A DNA stretch of 64,000 nt from Alloalcanivorax gelatiniphagus (lineage in GTDB: Bacteria; Pseudomonadota; Gammaproteobacteria; Pseudomonadales; Alcanivoracaceae). Shown here piece after piece: positions 1-9,928 of the stretch; within the stretch, counting starts at the first letter, position 1; each line of letters begins with the position of its first letter. The DNA is taken from assembly GCF_005938655.1 (NCBI RefSeq), contig NZ_VCQT01000025.1:124001-188000 (forward strand). The letters run 5' to 3'. The notes below the pieces were generated by a model. The model worked only from the letters and a program-made list of their open reading frames with translations. It was not told the origin of the DNA and searched no databases. A program made the position numbers and the translations under genes.

Positions 1-1050
1 GCGCTGGGCGCGGAAGCCTTCCCAGCTGTCCTCGCCACGGAACGGCCAGCGCTGCTCGGGCAGCAACGGCACCGACGACACCAGGCATTTGATGCGCTCC
101 GGGCCGTCATTGAGCCAGGCCACCACCGCCTCTTCCTGCTCCCGGGACATGACGCGGCGCTGCCAGGGCCAGCGGCTCAGCACCCGCTCGGTGCGCAGAT
201 CCATCAGGAAGAAATCCGCGCCGCCCCAGCGATAGCTGTACCAGAGCCGCTCCGGGTCCCGGTCCAGGCGACTGCCTTCGGCGTTGAGCGGCACCGCCGG
301 GGAATGGGACGCCTGGTAGATCTGATAGGCCTTCATGGCCGCCGGGTATTTGCTGGTCCACAGGTCCGGGTTGGCCCGGGCCGGCCAGTTGTTCTCGATT
401 TCGTGGTCATCGAGGATCATATGGTGGTTGTGGTCGGCCATCAGCCGGCGGATGTGGGGCTGGCCGAAGCTCTGCCGATAGAGGTCGAAATACTGCTGCT
501 GGGAGGACGCCGCGCCCACCCGCCAGGTGGCGTCCGCATAGACCTGGTCGCCGGCGTACAGCACGAAGTCGGTGTGGCGCGCCCGGCCCTGCTCGGCCAT
601 CACCGCGAACACCCGGTCGGCGCGGTCGTCCTCCACCTGGTGGTCCAGGCCGGTGAAGCGGTAGCAGCAGGAGCCGAACAGAAAGCTCACCGGCTCCTGG
701 TCGGAGGCCGGCGCGGTGCGAAAATGCCCTTCCGTGGCGCGGTGCCAGTCCAGCGCCGCGTCCACCGTTTGCGGGTCGTCCACATAGCCGGCCTGGTACT
801 GGTAGCGGGTGCCGGGCTCCAGGTCGCGCAGCACCACCACCCCGCTGCTGTCGAAGTTGCCGTTGATGCGGAAGTGGCGCGGGCCCCGCCAGTGGCTTTG
901 CCCTTCCGCCCGCCAGCGGATGCGGCCGTGGGGGGCCTTGCGGCCGGCGCCCAGGGCGCCGCCGGGCATGGCCCCGAAAATACGAATACTGGTCTGGTCG
1001 GCGCTGCCGGCCAACGGTCCCACCGCGAACGGTGCCACGGTTCTGGTCAT
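1..1050 (-). CDS. PhoD-like metallophosphatase, 3' part cut by window edge
   Basis: The reverse strand reads open from an ATG at 1050 to the window edge (350 codons, no stop), so the C-terminus is outside. The protein begins MTRTVAPFAVGPLAGSAD and shows features of the alkaline phosphatase D / PhoD metallophosphatase family: an N-terminal beta-rich domain (about residues 1-115), then FGSCCYRF, then LYAGDQVYAD (metal-binding Asp), then MILDDHEIENNW (the DDHE metal motif). PhoD enzymes are phosphodiesterases/monoesterases that use Ca and Fe. No signal peptide precedes the start, so this is probably a cytoplasmic or atypical member. A GGAAGGA ribosome site precedes the ATG. Family is secure; substrate is unknown. 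Confidence 0.85.
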   Translation of the reverse strand, partial: MTRTVAPFAVGPLAGSADQTSIRIFGAMPGGALGAGRKAPHGRIRWRAEGQSHWRGPRHFRINGNFDSSGVVVLRDLEPGTRYQYQAGYVDDPQTVDAALDWHRATEGHFRTAPASDQEPVSFLFGSCCYRFTGLDHQVEDDRADRVFAVMAEQGRARHTDFVLYAGDQVYADATWRVGAASSQQQYFDLYRQSFGQPHIRRLMADHNHHMILDDHEIENNWPARANPDLWTSKYPAAMKAYQIYQASHSPAVPLNAEGSRLDRDPERLWYSYRWGGADFFLMDLRTERVLSRWPWQRRVMSREQEEAVVAWLNDGPERIKCLVSSVPLLPEQRWPFRGEDSWEGFRAQR

Positions 1051-1162
1051 GGTTCCTTCCCCCCTGTTCTCCATTCATTGAGCCCCCACGGAAGCACTGC
1101 TAGCATCCTGAAACAGTCAACACAGGATTCCACCCGGATCCGCGCACGGGGTACCCCTTATT

Positions 1163-3979
1163 TTGGTGCAGGACGCTGTTTCATTGCTCTCGCGGTTCGC
1201 CGTGCTGATCCTGGTGATCGGGCTGCTGCCCGCCACCGCCTGGAGCCAGCCCTCTCCGCAAAGAGAGCTGATCCTGGACGGCCAGGTCGATACCGTGCAG
1301 CCCTACTCAGCGCTGGACTACTTCTGCGCGCCCCGCGATCAGGCCCCGGACCTGGACAGCCTGCGCCGCGACCTGGACGCCTGGCCGTGGGTCAGCGCCC
1401 GGGGCATGCCCAACCTGGGGTTCACCGCCGACCGCTGCTGGTTCCGGCTGACGGTGCGCAACGCCACCGAACAGACGCTGGATTGGCGGCTGGTGGTGGA
1501 GTACGCCATGCTCGGCACCCTGGACGTTTACCTGCTCGGCGACGGCCAGCCACCGGTTCACTATCAGGCCGGCATGGACCGGGCCTTCGACGTGCGCCCG
1601 GGCGATCAGGCACTGCCCACCTTTCCGCTGGTCCTGCCCGCCGGCGCCGCGCGCACGGTGCTGATCGATATCACCTCGCCCCATAGCATTCAACTGCCTA
1701 TAAAGCTGATGAGCAAGCCGGCCCTGGATCAGAGCCTGCTCAGCCACACCCTGGTGCAGGGGCTGTTCTTCGGCGGCATGCTGGTGATGATTCTGTACAA
1801 CCTGTCGCTGTTCTTCTCGATCCGCGAGAAGGCCTATCTGCTCTATGTGTTCTGGTCCCTGGCGATCACCCTGTTCATGGCGATCCTGCACGGCTATGGG
1901 CAAAAGTACCTGTGGCCCGGCGCGCCGCTGCTCAGCCGTTACATCCTGCATTACCTGCTGCCGATGCTGGTGATTCTGCCCACCCTGTTCACCCTGCACT
2001 TTCTCGATCTGCCCCGGCGGGCGCCACCCCTGGCGCGGCTGCTCAAGGCGCTGGTCGGCACCGGCGTGGTGCTGCTGCTGGCGGCGCCCTTCGTGGAGCG
2101 ACAATGGCTGGTGCCGCTGGCGGTGCTGGCGATTCTGGCGATGGATTTCAGCATCCTGCTGGCCAGCCTGCTGCGTGCCGCCGCCGGTGACCCGGACGCG
2201 CGCATCTTCACCGCCGCCTGGCTGTGTTTTATTGTCGGCGCCGCCGCCATGTCACTGAACAAGTACGGGATACTGCCACGCACCGACCTCACCGAAAATC
2301 TGCTGCAGGCCGGCGTGTTCCTGGAAGTGGTACTGCTGTCGCTGGCCCTGGCGCGGCGCATCAACCGGCTCAAGGAAGCCCACGCCCTGTCGGTGCGCGA
2401 CAAGGCGGTGGCCGAGATGGACGCCTTCAAGGCCGGCGCCCGCAACCAGGCGAAGAGCGAATTCCTGGCCACCATGAGCCACGAAATCCGCACCCCCATG
2501 AACGGCATCATCGGCATGACCGACCTGCTGCGCCGCACCACCCTGAGCACCCAGCAGGCCCAGTACGTGGACACCATCCATCAGTCCACCCAGTCGCTGG
2601 TCACGGTGATCAACGACATCCTGGATTACTCACGCATCGAATCCGGCAAGCTGGAGCTGGAATATCAGGACGTGGACGTGGAGCAGCTGGTGGACGACTG
2701 CGTGCGGCTGTTCGCCCTGCGTGCCTCGGAAAGCGGCGTGCCCCTGTACACCTTTATCGACTCGCGGGTGCCACGCCGTATCCATACCGACCCGATCCGG
2801 GTCAAACAGCTGCTCACCAACCTGCTCAGCAACGCCTATAAGTTCACCGACCAGGGCCAGGTGGCGCTGCACCTGGGCGTGCGCCAGCCGCCGGACGACC
2901 AGGGCAACTGCGTGGTGATGCTGGAGGTGGTGGACACCGGCATCGGCCTGGACGAGGCCCAGCAGCAGAACCTGTTCCAGGTGTTCGGCCAGAACGGCGG
3001 CGGCAACCACCGCCATCGCATGCAGGGCTCCGGCCTGGGGCTGACCATCTGCAAGCGCCTGGCCGAGCTGCTGGGCGGCGAAATCGGCGTGTCCAGCTCG
3101 CTGGGCCGGGGCGCCACCTTCTGGCTCAGCCTGCCCACCGTGGTCCGCGAACCGGCGCGTCCGGAAAAGGCCCTGGCCGGCCACCAGGCGGTGATGATCA
3201 GCCACGACGCCTCCCTGGCGCTGAGCCTGTCGCAGTTGATGGCCCGCTGGGGCCTGTCGGTGCGGGAATACGCGGACTGTGACCAGGCCCTGGCGGCGCC
3301 GGACGGCGAGGAGGCCGCCGATATCCTGCTGGCCTCCGAGCCCAACCTGGCGCGCCGCGCCGAGCTGATGGAAGTGCGCCGGCGCCTGGGCGATCCGCCG
3401 CTGCTGATCCTGCAGGCCACCGGCGCCGAGATCACCGGTGAGCTGCCCATGGACATGCTGCTGGTGGAAACGCCGGTGTCGTCCCGGGCTCTCAAGCACA
3501 GCCTGTGCACGCAACTGCGCGAGCGGGAAGAAGCCAACGCCGAGGTGCCGCCAGAGCAAAACAGCGAACGGCTGCCACGGCTGTCGCGCCTGAACGTGAT
3601 GGTGGTGGAGGACAACGCGGTCAACCAGCTGGTGATCGACAGCATCCTGCGCTCCATCGGCATCCATGCCACCCTGCTCACCGACGGCGCCCAGGCGGTG
3701 CGGCGCATGGAGGACACCCCGGGCAACTGGGACGTGATCTTCATGGACTGCGAGATGCCGGTGCTGGACGGCTACGACGCCACCCGCGAGATCCGTCTGC
3801 TGGAGCAGGACCGCGACGTGGACCCGTGCTGGATCATCGCCCTGTCCGCCCATGCCACCGGCGACTATGTGCAGCGGGCCCGGGACGCCGGCGTCGACGA
3901 CTACCTGAGCAAGCCGGTATCCCGGGATCAGGTGCTGGAGGCACTGCAGCGCAACCGGGCGCTGAGCGGCGCCGGCTGA
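1163..3979 (+). CDS. RetS-like hybrid sensor histidine kinase (7TMR-DISM / HK / REC)
   Basis: The 938-aa protein has a signal peptide (about 1-28), a periplasmic 7TMR-DISMED2-type sensor domain (about 35-175), seven hydrophobic segments of a 7TMR-DISM module (about 190-395), a HisKA domain with H-box MSHEIRTP (phospho-acceptor His440), an HATPase domain (N-box [13 protein letters not shown]-boxes DTGIGLD and [11 protein letters not shown]), a receiver-like region without a phospho-Asp (about 673-790) and a C-terminal receiver with VVEDNAVN and Asp862 in FMDCEMP. This order and length resemble Pseudomonas RetS, which acts through GacS; orthology is inference. The first codon is TTG at 1163 or GTG at 1166; there is no clear ribosome site, so the start is uncertain. 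It stands alone, with no adjacent response regulator. Confidence 0.85.
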   Translation: MVQDAVSLLSRFAVLILVIGLLPATAWSQPSPQRELILDGQVDTVQPYSALDYFCAPRDQAPDLDSLRRDLDAWPWVSARGMPNLGFTADRCWFRLTVRNATEQTLDWRLVVEYAMLGTLDVYLLGDGQPPVHYQAGMDRAFDVRPGDQALPTFPLVLPAGAARTVLIDITSPHSIQLPIKLMSKPALDQSLLSHTLVQGLFFGGMLVMILYNLSLFFSIREKAYLLYVFWSLAITLFMAILHGYGQKYLWPGAPLLSRYILHYLLPMLVILPTLFTLHFLDLPRRAPPLARLLKALVGTGVVLLLAAPFVERQWLVPLAVLAILAMDFSILLASLLRAAAGDPDARIFTAAWLCFIVGAAAMSLNKYGILPRTDLTENLLQAGVFLEVVLLSLALARRINRLKEAHALSVRDKAVAEMDAFKAGARNQAKSEFLATMSHEIRTPMNGIIGMTDLLRRTTLSTQQAQYVDTIHQSTQSLVTVINDILDYSRIESGKLELEYQDVDVEQLVDDCVRLFALRASESGVPLYTFIDSRVPRRIHTDPIRVKQLLTNLLSNAYKFTDQGQVALHLGVRQPPDDQGNCVVMLEVVDTGIGLDEAQQQNLFQVFGQNGGGNHRHRMQGSGLGLTICKRLAELLGGEIGVSSSLGRGATFWLSLPTVVREPARPEKALAGHQAVMISHDASLALSLSQLMARWGLSVREYADCDQALAAPDGEEAADILLASEPNLARRAELMEVRRRLGDPPLLILQATGAEITGELPMDMLLVETPVSSRALKHSLCTQLREREEANAEVPPEQNSERLPRLSRLNVMVVEDNAVNQLVIDSILRSIGIHATLLTDGAQAVRRMEDTPGNWDVIFMDCEMPVLDGYDATREIRLLEQDRDVDPCWIIALSAHATGDYVQRARDAGVDDYLSKPVSRDQVLEALQRNRALSGAG

Positions 3980-3982
3980 AGG

Positions 3983-4042
3983 GATCGCGGCTCAAGCCGC
4001 TGCTACAAACTCGCGTGCCGTAGGAGCGGCTTCAGCCGCGAT
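3983..4042. repeat. Pair of inverted GCGGCT hairpin repeats
   Basis: Two copies of the 23-bp palindromic unit GTAGGAGCGGCTTCAGCCGCGAT in opposite orientation (3983-4007, slightly degenerate, and 4020-4042) lie between the sensor kinase and metG. Arranged like a REP/BIME pair. Confidence 0.85.
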
Positions 4043-4121
4043 CCATCCAGGCACAGTTTCAACCACGCCCCGGGGCCAGTATCATAGCGGCCCTGTTTTC
4101 CCGTCGAAGATTGAAGGCCCC

Positions 4122-6143
4122 ATGAGCGACACACCCCGTAAGATCCTGGTCACCAGCGCCCTGCCCTACGCCAACGGCCCGATTCACCTGGGCCACCTGC
4201 TGGAGTACATCCAGACCGACATCTGGGTGCGCTTCCAGAAGCTGCGCGGGCAGCAATGCCTCTATGTTTGCGCCGACGACGCCCACGGCACCGCCATCAT
4301 GCTCAAGGCGGAGGAAAACGGCGTTACCCCGGAGCAGCAGATCGCCACGGTGAAAGCCGACCACGAGCGGGACTTCGCCGATTTCCAGATCCGCTTCGAC
4401 AACTACTACAGCACCCACAGTCCGGAAAACCGGATGTTCTCGGAGATGATTTTCCAGCGTAACAAGGACGCCGGCTACATCATCGAGAAGGAGATCACCC
4501 AGCTGTACGATCCGGAAAAGGGCATGTTCCTGTCCGACCGCTTCGTGCGCGGCACCTGCCCGAAATGCGGCGCCGCCGACCAGTACGGCGACAACTGCGA
4601 AGTGTGCGGCGCCACCTACTCGCCCTCGGAGCTGATCGAGCCCTACTCCGCGGTGAGCGGTGCCACCCCGGTGGAGAAGCAAACCACCCAGCTGTTCTTC
4701 GACCTGCCCCAGTTCGAGCCTCTGCTGCGCCAGTGGACCCGTTCCGGCTCACTGCAGGAAGGCGTCGCCAACAAGCTGCAGGAATGGATCGAGGACCTGC
4801 AACCCTGGGACATCTCCCGGGAAGCGCCCTACTTCGGCTTCGAGATCCCCGGTTACCCGGGCAAGTATTTCTATGTCTGGCTGGACGCGCCCATCGGCTA
4901 CATGGCCAGCTTCAAGAATCTGTGCGACCGGGAAGGCCTGGACTTCGACGATTACTGGAAAGCGGATTCCGACGCCGAGCTTTACCACTTTATCGGCAAG
5001 GACATCATCAACTTCCACGGCCTGTTCTGGCCGGCCATGCTGGATGGCGCCGGGCTGCGTAAACCCACGGCGATCTACAGCCACGGCTTCGTCACCGTCA
5101 ACGGCGCCAAGATGTCCAAGTCCCGGGGCACCTTTATCAAGGCGCGCACCTACCTGGACCATCTCAATCCGGAATACCTGCGCTATTACTTCGCCGCCAA
5201 GCTCAACAACCGGGTGGACGATTTCGACCTCAACCTGGAGGACTTCGCCCAGCGGGTGAATACCGACCTGGTGGGCAAGGTGGTCAATATCGCCAGCCGC
5301 ACCGGCAACTTCGTCAAGAAGTTCGGCGGCACCCTCAGTGACCATCCGGACAATCCGCTGCTGGTCCAGGAAGCGCAGCAGGCCGCCGCCGCCATCGCCG
5401 GCTTCTATGAGCAGCGCGAATTCGGCAAGGCCATGCGCGAGGTCATGCAGCTGGCCGACCACGCCAACGGCTACATCGCCGACAAGGCACCCTGGTCGCT
5501 GGCCAAGGAAGAAGGCCGCGAGCAGGAAGTGCTGGAGATCTGCACCACCGCCCTGAACGTGTTCCGCCTGCTGGTGCTGTACCTGAAGCCGGTGCTGCCG
5601 GGTCTGGCCGAACGGGCCGAGGCGTTTCTCAATATTCCGCCTTTGACCTGGGCGGACAGCGACGCCCTGCTGCTGGAGCACGAGATCAACAAGTTCACGC
5701 CGATGCTGGCGCGGGTGGACATGGCCCATATCGAAGCCATGCTGAGCGACTCCCGGGAAACCAACCCGGCCCCGGCGGCGGCCAAGGACGAGCAACCGGC
5801 GGAGGACGGTGACGACACCATCACCATCGACGACTTCCTCAAGGTCAAGCTGCGCGCCGCCCGCGTGGTGCAGGCCCAGCACGTGGAAGGCGCCGACAAG
5901 CTGCTGCAACTGACCCTGGATGTGGGCGAACTGGGCCAGCGCAATGTGTTCGCCGGCATCAAAGCGAAATACGCCCCCGAGGACCTGGCAGGCAAAATGG
6001 TGGTGCTGGTCGCCAACCTGGCGCCGCGCAAAATGAAGTTCGGCGTTTCCGAGGGCATGGTGCTGGCCGCCGGCCCCGGCGGCGAGGACATCTTCATCCT
6101 GTCACCGGACAACGGCGCCGAACCGGGCATGGAAGTCCGCTAA
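4122..6143 (+). CDS. metG: Methionyl-tRNA synthetase
   Basis: A 673-aa class I aminoacyl-tRNA synthetase that charges tRNA-Met in the cytoplasm. The HIGH-type motif is seen as PIHLGH (residues about 21-26) and the KMSKS loop as [11 protein letters not shown]. The zinc-knuckle region has [18 protein letters not shown]. The last ~110 residues form the EMAP/Trbp111-like tRNA-binding domain ([13 protein letters not shown] to the end), giving the long dimeric form usual in gammaproteobacteria. The ATG at 4122 begins [19 protein letters not shown], the expected N-terminus. Transcribed alone; followed by a repeat array and a terminator. Confidence 0.98.
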   Translation: MSDTPRKILVTSALPYANGPIHLGHLLEYIQTDIWVRFQKLRGQQCLYVCADDAHGTAIMLKAEENGVTPEQQIATVKADHERDFADFQIRFDNYYSTHSPENRMFSEMIFQRNKDAGYIIEKEITQLYDPEKGMFLSDRFVRGTCPKCGAADQYGDNCEVCGATYSPSELIEPYSAVSGATPVEKQTTQLFFDLPQFEPLLRQWTRSGSLQEGVANKLQEWIEDLQPWDISREAPYFGFEIPGYPGKYFYVWLDAPIGYMASFKNLCDREGLDFDDYWKADSDAELYHFIGKDIINFHGLFWPAMLDGAGLRKPTAIYSHGFVTVNGAKMSKSRGTFIKARTYLDHLNPEYLRYYFAAKLNNRVDDFDLNLEDFAQRVNTDLVGKVVNIASRTGNFVKKFGGTLSDHPDNPLLVQEAQQAAAAIAGFYEQREFGKAMREVMQLADHANGYIADKAPWSLAKEEGREQEVLEICTTALNVFRLLVLYLKPVLPGLAERAEAFLNIPPLTWADSDALLLEHEINKFTPMLARVDMAHIEAMLSDSRETNPAPAAAKDEQPAEDGDDTITIDDFLKVKLRAARVVQAQHVEGADKLLQLTLDVGELGQRNVFAGIKAKYAPEDLAGKMVVLVANLAPRKMKFGVSEGMVLAAGPGGEDIFILSPDNGAEPGMEVR

Positions 6144-6158
6144 CCCCAGCGGTTTTAT

Positions 6159-6499
6159 GTAGGAGCGGCTTTAGCCGCGATGCGGATGGCAGCGCCTCTG
6201 ATCGCGGCTGAAGCCGCTCCTACAAAAACCTCGCCGTAGTGCCGGGGAATCCCCGTAGGAGCGGCTTTAGCCGCGATGCGGATGGCGGCGCCTTTGATCG
6301 CGGCTGAAGCCGCTCCTACAAAACCCTCGCCGTAGTGCCGGGGAATCCCCCGTACGCGATACGGATGGCGGCGCCTTTAATCGCGGCTAAAGCCGCTCCT
6401 ACAAAAACCTCGCCGTAGTGCGGGGAATTCCCCGTAGGAGCGGCTTTAGCCGCGATGCGGTTGGCTGCGCCTTTGATCGCGGCTGAAGCCGCTCCTACA
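6159..6499. repeat. Tandem array of four ~95-bp hairpin-pair units
   Basis: Left halves (GTAGGAGCGGCTTTAGCCGCGAT) start at 6159, 6254 and 6433, with a truncated one near 6352. Right halves in inverse orientation start near 6201, 6296, 6380 and 6476. Spacers share GCGGATGGC(A/G)GCGCCT and CTCGCCGTAGTGCCGGGGAAT, so whole pairs with linkers were tandemly duplicated. The third unit has lost the core of its left hairpin (GTACGCGAT remains). The array fills the metG downstream gap; no gene is seen in it. Confidence 0.9.
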
Positions 6500-6524
6500 A
6501 CAGCAGTTAGCGGTTCGTTATGGC

Positions 6525-6556
6525 AAAAAAAAGCGCCCCGAAGGGCGCTTTTTTTA
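6525..6556. terminator. Bidirectional rho-independent terminator
   Basis: Stem AGCGCCC / GGGCGCT with a CGAA loop, flanked by eight A on one side and seven T on the other. It can serve metG (plus) and the LTXXQ gene (minus), which converge here. Confidence 0.88.
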
Positions 6557-6575
6557 TTGCCGTGTGGGCCGACGG

Positions 6576-7034
6576 TTACTGCTGCTGCCCCTGCTGGCGC
6601 ATTTGCTCCTGCATCTGGCGCATCTGCTCGCGCTGCTGGCGGGCACGCTCTTCCAGGGTGTTACGCTGTTCCTCGGTCAGGCTGTCCTGAATCCGGGCTT
6701 GCAGCAGCACGCTCTCGGCGGCGATGTCGCCGGTGACTTCACCCAGTTCCTCGGCGTCGTCACGGATTTTGTCCTCATCGTAATCGGGACCGATCTGGCT
6801 GCTCAGGGATTGCTGCAGCGCCTGGGCCTCCTTACGTTTTTCGTTGATTTTGGCCTCGGAGTCCTGCATCAGAGAGCGCAGTTCCTTCTTCTGGTCGGCG
6901 CTCAGGCTCACCAGCTGATCAAGCTGCTCCACCTGGTCGCCCTGGGCCATTCCCGGGCCTTGCTGAGCCATGGCGGTGCCGGTTACACCCAGGGCCATCA
7001 GCAGCGCGATACTCAGTCGCTTTACGGTCGTCAT
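6576..7034 (-). CDS. Spy/CpxP-like LTXXQ periplasmic protein
   Basis: A 152-aa protein starting MTTVKRLSIALLMALGV, with a signal peptide cleaved near AMA-QQ. It has two LTXXQ-type motifs (LSADQKKEL and LTEEQRNTL) separated by a helical region, and a Gln/Met/Arg-rich tail (REQMRQMQEQMRQQGQQQ). LTXXQ proteins such as Spy and CpxP are periplasmic chaperones or envelope-stress modulators; the role here is inferred. The ATG at 7034 is preferred over an in-frame ATG four codons upstream, because GGAG lies 6 nt before it. Monocistronic. Confidence 0.75.
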   Translation of the reverse strand: MTTVKRLSIALLMALGVTGTAMAQQGPGMAQGDQVEQLDQLVSLSADQKKELRSLMQDSEAKINEKRKEAQALQQSLSSQIGPDYDEDKIRDDAEELGEVTGDIAAESVLLQARIQDSLTEEQRNTLEERARQQREQMRQMQEQMRQQGQQQ

Positions 7035-7265
7035 ATGGTTCTCCATTCAGCCAATCTCGAATCGGTGATCCGCAGTAAGTGCATCACCCTACCCGATGGG
7101 GCAACGGAACTTCATCCCCGTTCCCCAGGTTTTCACCACCCGGGGCGGTGTCCGCCTGGCGCTTCGCGGGCCCGGCCCGGTGATGACGGGGCCTCCAGGG
7201 GGTCTCTCGGAATCGGAAAATTTTGCTAAACTCACCGCCTCACAGCGCCAGGATCGAGGAAAACC

Positions 7266-7313
7266 ATGATCGAGACGCCGTTCTCCGTGGCCGGCACGGC
7301 CCGGCTACCATGA
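7266..7313 (+). CDS. Possible 15-codon leader ORF coupled to rnfB
   Basis: The ORF reads [15 protein letters not shown]. It has a good ribosome site (GAGG, 6 nt before its ATG), and its TGA overlaps the rnfB ATG as ATGA. rnfB itself has no clear Shine-Dalgarno. It may couple translation into rnfB. It is very short, so it could be chance. Confidence 0.3.
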   Translation: MIETPFSVAGTARLP

Positions 7314-8119
7314 GCGCCGGACAGGACATTCTGGTCCAGCGCATCGACGATCTTCTGCCACAAACCCAGTGCGGCAAGTGCGGCCACCCGGGCTGCCGGC
7401 CCTATGCCCGGGCGGTGGCCGATGGCGAGGCGCACAACCACTGCCCACCGGGCGGCCAGGCCACCGCCGACGCCCTGGCGGAACTGCTGGCGCGGCCGTC
7501 GCTGCCCCTGGACCCGCGTGGCTACCCGGACGCCGCCACCCGCCAGGTGGCGTTTATCCGCGAGGACGAGTGCATCGGCTGCACCAAGTGCATCCAGGCC
7601 TGCCCGGTGGACGCCATCGTCGGCGCCGCCAAGCGCATGCACACGGTGATCGCCGACGAATGCACCGGCTGCGACCTGTGCGTGGCGCCCTGCCCGGTGG
7701 ACTGCATCGATATGCTGACCGTTGGTGGCCCGGCCTTTGATCCCCGCAACCCGACGGAACGGCAGCGGGCGGACCAGGCCCGGGACCGTTTCCAGGCCCG
7801 CGAAGCCCGCCTGGCCCGGGAACAGGCCCGCAAGATGGAACGGCGGCAGGCGCGCCGCGCCGAACCGCCGACGGCGCCGCCACCGGCGCCCGCCGCCCCC
7901 GCCGGCGACGACCAGCGACGTCAGCGGCTCAAGCTCACCACCGCCTACAATATGGCCCATAAGCAATGCAAACAGGCCCGCGCCGCCCTGGAGCGCGCGC
8001 AACGCCAGGGCAGCGGCGATCTGGACGCCATGCGCGCCCGGGTGGAGGCCATGCAGGCCCGCGCCGACCAGGCCCGGCGGCGCCTGGATGACCTGGGCCC
8101 GTCCGATCAGGCCGATTGA
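7310..8119 (+). CDS. rnfB: Orphan RnfB-type ferredoxin subunit
   Basis: A 269-aa iron-sulfur protein starting [18 protein letters not shown]. It has the RnfB-type 4Fe-4S domain ([16 protein letters not shown]...NHCPPGG), then two ferredoxin motifs, [16 protein letters not shown] and [16 protein letters not shown], then a charged coiled-coil-like C-terminal tail (about residues 150-269). The N-terminal membrane helix of complete RnfB is missing, and no rnfA/C/D/G/E genes are nearby, so it is a soluble stand-alone electron carrier. The rnfB-nth association matches the remnant Rnf locus known in some Pseudomonas. The start follows the conserved MSxxQDxL beginning; upstream in-frame codons look non-coding. 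Confidence 0.85.
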   Translation: MSAGQDILVQRIDDLLPQTQCGKCGHPGCRPYARAVADGEAHNHCPPGGQATADALAELLARPSLPLDPRGYPDAATRQVAFIREDECIGCTKCIQACPVDAIVGAAKRMHTVIADECTGCDLCVAPCPVDCIDMLTVGGPAFDPRNPTERQRADQARDRFQAREARLAREQARKMERRQARRAEPPTAPPPAPAAPAGDDQRRQRLKLTTAYNMAHKQCKQARAALERAQRQGSGDLDAMRARVEAMQARADQARRRLDDLGPSDQAD

Positions 8120-8203
8120 GGGGCGTTTAACCACCTTATACAACGTTCACGCCGGTTTTCCGTTAAAAAAGCAGCGATGCCAATAAGGAATAAGGAGGCC
8201 GTC

Positions 8204-8734
8204 ATGAATACTCCCGCAACGCTGGCCCTGACCGTGGCCGGCACCCTGGCGGTGGTCGGTGTGGGTTACGCCGGCTATCAGGCCCTCGGTGGCGACGCGG
8301 ATCGCTATGCCGAGGTGGTGAAGGTGGAACAGGCCACCAAGAGCTACCAGGAGCCGGAGCAACGCTGCGAGCAGGTCACCGTGCAGCGCCAGAAGCCCGT
8401 GAAGGATGAACACCAGATCGCCGGCAGCGCCATCGGCGCGGTGGTCGGCGGGGTCATTGGCCACCAGTTCGGCGGCGGCAGCGGTAAGGACGCGGCCACG
8501 GCGGCGGGCGCCATCGCCGGCGGCTACGCCGGCAACAAGGCCCAGGAACGGATGCAGCAGAACAACACCTACACCACCACCGAGGAACGCTGCCAGACGG
8601 TGATGAATACCCGCACCGAGAAAAACGGCTACAACGTTACCTACCGGCTGGATGGCCAGACCCACACCGTGCACATGGACGACAAGCCCGGCGACCGGCT
8701 GCCGGTGGAAAACGGCCAGGTGGTTACCGACTGA
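8204..8734 (+). CDS. Glycine-zipper 2TM-domain envelope protein
   Basis: A 176-aa protein starting MNTPATLALTVAGTLAVVG after a strong AAGGAGG site. An N-terminal hydrophobic anchor/signal (about 5-25) is followed by a soluble stretch with a Cys, then a glycine zipper (about 77-110: GSAIGAVVGGVIGHQFGGG and GAIAGGYAGNKAQERM), then a C-terminal region with YNVTYRLDGQTHTVHM. This is the Rick_17kDa_Anti/YMGG-like family of membrane-associated envelope proteins; no specific function is known. It lies between rnfB and nth but is separated from nth by a repeat element. Confidence 0.8.
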   Translation: MNTPATLALTVAGTLAVVGVGYAGYQALGGDADRYAEVVKVEQATKSYQEPEQRCEQVTVQRQKPVKDEHQIAGSAIGAVVGGVIGHQFGGGSGKDAATAAGAIAGGYAGNKAQERMQQNNTYTTTEERCQTVMNTRTEKNGYNVTYRLDGQTHTVHMDDKPGDRLPVENGQVVTD

Positions 8735-8744
8735 CAGGCTGATA

Positions 8745-8878
8745 CAGGATGCAGGATACAGCGCGGGCCGGGGCCCCTGAGGCGGAAAGGCCGTGCCCGC
8801 GCTTAAAGCATTCTGGGCCGTGCATACCTTTACCGGCCGAAGGTCGCGGGAACGTCTCGCCCTGAATCCTGCATCCTG
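8745..8878. repeat. Element with CAGGATGCAGGAT inverted ends
   Basis: CAGGATGCAGGAT (8745-8757) is repeated in inverse orientation as ATCCTGCATCCTG (8866-8878). The 108-bp interior holds no ORF. A second, shorter element with the same ends lies at 62531-62589. Confidence 0.6.
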
Positions 8879-8935
8879 GATCCATTCTCTCTATACTGCG
8901 CGTTTCATTGATCGGACAGGCCGGAAGCGCCCATC

Positions 8936-9574
8936 ATGAACCGCGAAAAACGCACCGAGATCTTCCGCCGGCTGCGCGACCAGCGCCCGGTACCCACCAC
9001 TGAACTTCACTACGACACCCCTTTCGAGCTGCTGGTGGCCGTGGTGCTGTCCGCCCAGGCCACCGACGTGGGCGTCAACAAGGCCACCGCGCGCCTGTTC
9101 CCGGTGGCCAATACGCCGGCGGCGATCCGCGCCCTGGGGGTGGACGGTCTGAAGGAGTACATCAAGACCATCGGCCTGTTCAATTCCAAGGCCAACAACG
9201 TGATCAAGCTGTGCGATCAGCTGATCGAGAAGCACGATGGCCAGGTGCCGCGCTCCCGCGCCGCCCTGGAGGCACTGCCCGGGGTGGGCCGCAAAACCGC
9301 CAATGTGGTGCTCAATACCGCCTTCGGTGAACCCACCATCGCCGTGGATACGCACATCTTCCGGGTCAGCAACCGTACCCGCATCGCCCCGGGCAAGAAT
9401 GTGGTGGAAGTGGAAAACCGGCTGATGCGCGTGGTGCCCGAGGAGTTCAAACGGGACTGCCACCACTGGCTGATCCTGCACGGCCGCTATACCTGCACCG
9501 CCCGCAAACCGAAATGCGGCGAATGCGTCATCGCGGACCTGTGCGAGTTTCCCCCAAGCCAGCGCCCGGTCTGA
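8936..9574 (+). CDS. nth: Endonuclease III
   Basis: A 212-aa DNA glycosylase/AP lyase for oxidised pyrimidines. It has a helix-hairpin-helix LPGVGRKTANVV containing the catalytic Lys, the catalytic Asp in AVDTHIFRV, and the C-terminal 4Fe-4S ligands C-x6-C-x2-C-x5-C (CTARKPKCGECVIADLC). The start MNREKRTEIFRRL is typical. Located after rnfB and the glycine-zipper gene, the remnant of the usual rnf-nth order. Confidence 0.97.
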   Translation: MNREKRTEIFRRLRDQRPVPTTELHYDTPFELLVAVVLSAQATDVGVNKATARLFPVANTPAAIRALGVDGLKEYIKTIGLFNSKANNVIKLCDQLIEKHDGQVPRSRAALEALPGVGRKTANVVLNTAFGEPTIAVDTHIFRVSNRTRIAPGKNVVEVENRLMRVVPEEFKRDCHHWLILHGRYTCTARKPKCGECVIADLCEFPPSQRPV

Positions 9575-9631
9575 GGCGGCTGCAAGCTGCAAGCCAGGGC
9601 AGGATGGAGGTGGTGCCGTGCCGAGCAAAAG

Positions 9632-9766
9632 CCAGTTGAAAGTTGAAAGTTAAAGAGAGATAGCCGGTCGGCTTTCCCGCGGCCTGCGGCCGGGAGCGCG
9701 GGCACGGCCCCGCCGTATCGTCGGCCCCACCCGCGTTTCAACTTTCAACTTTCAACTTGTAACTGG
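9632..9766. repeat. MITE-like element with TTGAAAGTT inverted ends (copy A)
   Basis: The left end CCAGTTGAAAGTTGAAAGTT (from 9632) matches the inverse of the right end (9736-9766). The interior contains CGGCTTTCCCGCGGCCTGCGGCC, also present in copy B at 24152-24272. No coding sequence is seen inside. Confidence 0.7.
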
Positions 9767-9803
9767 CGCCCCGCCACCGTTACGGCCGTCGTGTGCAGCC
9801 CAT

Positions 9804-9837
9804 AAAAAGCCGGCTATCCCGGGGCAGGATAGCCGGA
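9804..9837 (-). terminator. Rho-independent terminator of the comEA-like gene
   Basis: A perfect 10-bp stem CCGGCTATCC / GGATAGCCGG. On the minus strand it is followed by CTTTTTATG, placing it about 90 nt after the comEA-like stop. Confidence 0.82.
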
Positions 9838-9928
9838 CGCGTGGAGCCAAGGAGTAGCAGCCTGCCATGGACCCACAAGCGCACGCTCCACGCAAAACAC
9901 CGTCAGCGCGGGGAGACCGCGCCCACCG

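Noticed and set aside
304-1686. Long plus-strand ORF across the PhoD-like gene and the kinase start
   Set aside because: It is antisense to the clear PhoD-like coding sequence and then out of frame with the kinase; no domain, and Gly/Ala/Arg/His-rich composition typical of GC-rich shadow frames.
6159-6499. CRISPR array
   Set aside because: Repeats are palindromic inverted pairs and the spacers are themselves conserved; no cas genes are present.
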